The notes below the pieces were generated by a model, which did not search any database, was not told the origin of the DNA, and was given only the letters and a program-made list of their open reading frames with translations. From contig NZ_CP031153.1 in NCBI RefSeq assembly GCF_003352465.1, forward strand, positions 2,453,533-2,517,532: 64,000 nucleotides of DNA, read 5' to 3'. Below, one piece after another: positions 62,358-64,000 of the stretch; the first letter of the stretch is position 1, and each line of letters begins with the position of its first letter. The DNA comes from Kordia sp. SMS9 (GTDB lineage Bacteria > Bacteroidota > Bacteroidia > Flavobacteriales > Flavobacteriaceae). Made by a program: the position numbers and the translations under genes.

Positions 62358-63248
62358 ATGATAAAGCGTTCGATTTATATCGGTTCCCCCGCTTATTTAA
62401 GACTCAAACAAAAACAATTAGTCGTAGAAAATCCCGAAGATAAGAGCATCAAAGGAACCATTCCTATTGAGGATATGGCATTACTGATGCTCGATCATTA
62501 TCAAATTACATTGAGCAACCAATTATTGCTAAAATTGCAAGGAAATAATGTGGCTATTGTAAGTTGTGATGCACATCATTTACCGTTCGCAGTGATGCTT
62601 CCTTTATATGGACATACGGAACATTCAGATAGAATCAAACATCAATTACAAGCTTCTGAACCCTTAAAAAAACAATTGTGGAAACAAACTGTGGAACAAA
62701 AAATCAAAAATCAACAGGCACTTTTAAAATTGAATAACAAGCCTTACGAACAAATGGATTTGTATTGGCAGAATGTAAAAAGTGGTGATACTACGAATTG
62801 TGAGGGTAAAGCTGCGCAGCATCATTGGAAACATTTATTTGAAAACTTTACAAGAGAGCGTCACGGTTATGCACCTAACAATATGTTGAATTTTGGATAT
62901 GCTGTATTGCGTAGTATTGTGGCAAGAGCATTAGTGTCTAGTGGTTTACTGCCCGTATTGGGAATATTTCATCGTAACAAATACAATCCGTACTGCTTAG
63001 CAGATGATATCATGGAACCGTACAGACCTTTTGTAGATAAAATGGTATACAACTATGTAGCACAATATGGAGTTCCTGAAAAGCTTTCAAAAGATGTTAA
63101 AGCTTATCTTTTAAATATAGCGACTCAAGATGTATGGATTGATGGCGTAGAACGTCCGTTGCTAGTTGCTGTAACTACTACTACGGCTAGTTTGTACAAA
63201 TGTTACTATGGAGAATTACAACAAATAAAATATCCTGAACTCGACTAA
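62358..63248 (+). CDS. cas1: Cas1 integrase
   Basis: The 296-residue protein is Cas1 of type II. The metal-binding residues are Glu149 in NCEGKAAQHHW, His205 in GIFHRNKYN and Glu220 in DDIMEPYRP. It opens IKRSIYIGSPAYLRLKQKQL, as is usual. With Cas2 it integrates new spacers. It is co-transcribed with cas9 (13-bp gap) and cas2 (9-bp gap). Confidence 0.96.
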   Translation: MIKRSIYIGSPAYLRLKQKQLVVENPEDKSIKGTIPIEDMALLMLDHYQITLSNQLLLKLQGNNVAIVSCDAHHLPFAVMLPLYGHTEHSDRIKHQLQASEPLKKQLWKQTVEQKIKNQQALLKLNNKPYEQMDLYWQNVKSGDTTNCEGKAAQHHWKHLFENFTRERHGYAPNNMLNFGYAVLRSIVARALVSSGLLPVLGIFHRNKYNPYCLADDIMEPYRPFVDKMVYNYVAQYGVPEKLSKDVKAYLLNIATQDVWIDGVERPLLVAVTTTTASLYKCYYGELQQIKYPELD

Positions 63249-63602
<354 letters not shown>

Positions 63603-63670
63603 GATTAAAAAAATCAACTAAAATTTAAAAGTAGAATTAAAAAAAGATCATTTTTTAAATTCTAAAAAGT

Positions 63671-63708
63671 AATCCCGAAGTATTGATATTCCTCAACAAT
63701 TCGGGATT
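63671..63708 (-). terminator. Hairpin at the cas2-proximal end of the array
   Basis: AATCCCGAA (63671-63679) pairs perfectly with TTCGGGATT (63700-63708). On the minus strand it is followed by ACTTTTTAG, which suits a terminator for array transcription running toward cas2. On the plus strand no T run follows. Confidence 0.6.
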
Positions 63709-63711
63709 GAC

Positions 63712-64000
63712 CTTGTGATCGCTCACGTAAAATTACAAAATGAAAGCAGTTCACAACCTGACATATTACTACTACTGACATATTGACCTTGTGATCGCTC
63801 ACGTAAAATTACAAAATGAAAGCAGTTCACAACACATATACTGACATATATTGATACTGACATCTTGTGATCGCTCACGTAAAATTACAAAATGAAAGCA
63901 GTTCACAACACATATATTGACAAAGATACTGATACTGACCTTGTGATCGCTCACGTAAAATTACAAAATGAAAGCAGTTCACAACCTATTGACAAATACT
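63712..64000 (-). CRISPR. Type II-C CRISPR array, four repeats visible, runs off the window
   Basis: Four identical 46-bp repeats lie at 63712-63757, 63788-63833, 63864-63909 and 63940-63985. On the minus strand each starts GTTGTGAACTGCTTTCATTT and ends GATCACAAG, with inverted ends TTGTGA/TCACAA. Spacers are 30 bp (63758-63787, 63834-63863, 63910-63939); the fourth is cut by the edge. The strand is inferred from the anti-repeat match and the hairpin at 63671. By that reading R1 is the leader-distal end, so these are the oldest spacers. The spacers are low-complexity and resemble each other (see findings). Confidence 0.95.

Overview
The window looks like chromosome from a marine member of the Flavobacteriaceae, and Kordia or a close relative is my best guess. 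The DNA is AT-rich. Signal peptides often end in FSQ or in a lipobox. One protein carries a type IX secretion (T9SS) sorting tail, promoters of the TAnnTTTG type are visible, and the CRISPR locus is the large type II-C kind typical of Bacteroidetes. The genus is an inference; no rRNA or tRNA gene was seen.

Layout. 1-2445: end of an efflux operon (a TolC-type protein fused to a substrate-binding-like domain, then a lipoprotein that runs off the left edge). 2601-3360: graveyard of tyrosine recombinase and IS66 pieces. 3595-7095: O-methyltransferase, then kynureninase and kynurenine 3-monooxygenase. 7099-13470: small secreted proteins (a CsgG-like/DUF6175-like/TPR operon, two TPM lipoproteins, a thioredoxin-like protein, a broken phytanoyl-CoA dioxygenase). 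13510-14820: dienelactone hydrolase and a GC-rich 42-bp minisatellite. 14901-23419: an 8.4-kb island of four tightly packed genes (vWA protein, single-pass membrane protein, tubulin/FtsZ-like GTPase, membrane calpain-like protease), bracketed by 86-bp direct repeats that duplicate the promoter and first codons of a DUF1697 gene. 23369-29815: DUF1697, then a Rid-type deaminase, 2-aminomuconic semialdehyde dehydrogenase, SDR and ACMSD. With kynU and kmo these make most of a kynurenine to 2-aminomuconate catabolic route; 3-hydroxyanthranilate dioxygenase is missing from the window. A GIY-YIG gene flanked by REP-like inverted repeats sits inside this set. 29990-49805: housekeeping and envelope genes (Nif3, coiled-coil zinc-ribbon relative, LpxK, GH30, lyase-like lipoprotein, CHAT-TPR protein, ECF sigma factor with a membrane partner, surface lipoproteins). 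49806-51027: gene-poor, with a MITE-like element. 51028-53770: PoNe-type DNase toxin lipoprotein and PoNi-type immunity gene. 55597-57743: small membrane proteins and an XRE-family regulator. 57951-64000: type II-C CRISPR-Cas (antisense tracrRNA, cas9, cas1, cas2, start of the array).

Most interesting points. (1) The three complete CRISPR spacers and the partial fourth are low-complexity and built from the same few words, which is not what independently acquired spacers look like. (2) The vWA/membrane/tubulin/calpain island looks like a self-contained membrane-linked protease system of unknown purpose and shows clear insertion scars. (3) A 16-bp dyad, TTACGG-N4-CCGTAA and variants, lies 20-21 bp upstream of a -7-like element at three unrelated loci: the CsgG-like operon, the island operon and the tracrRNA. 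A fourth perfect copy lies at 50374. This suggests one shared regulator.
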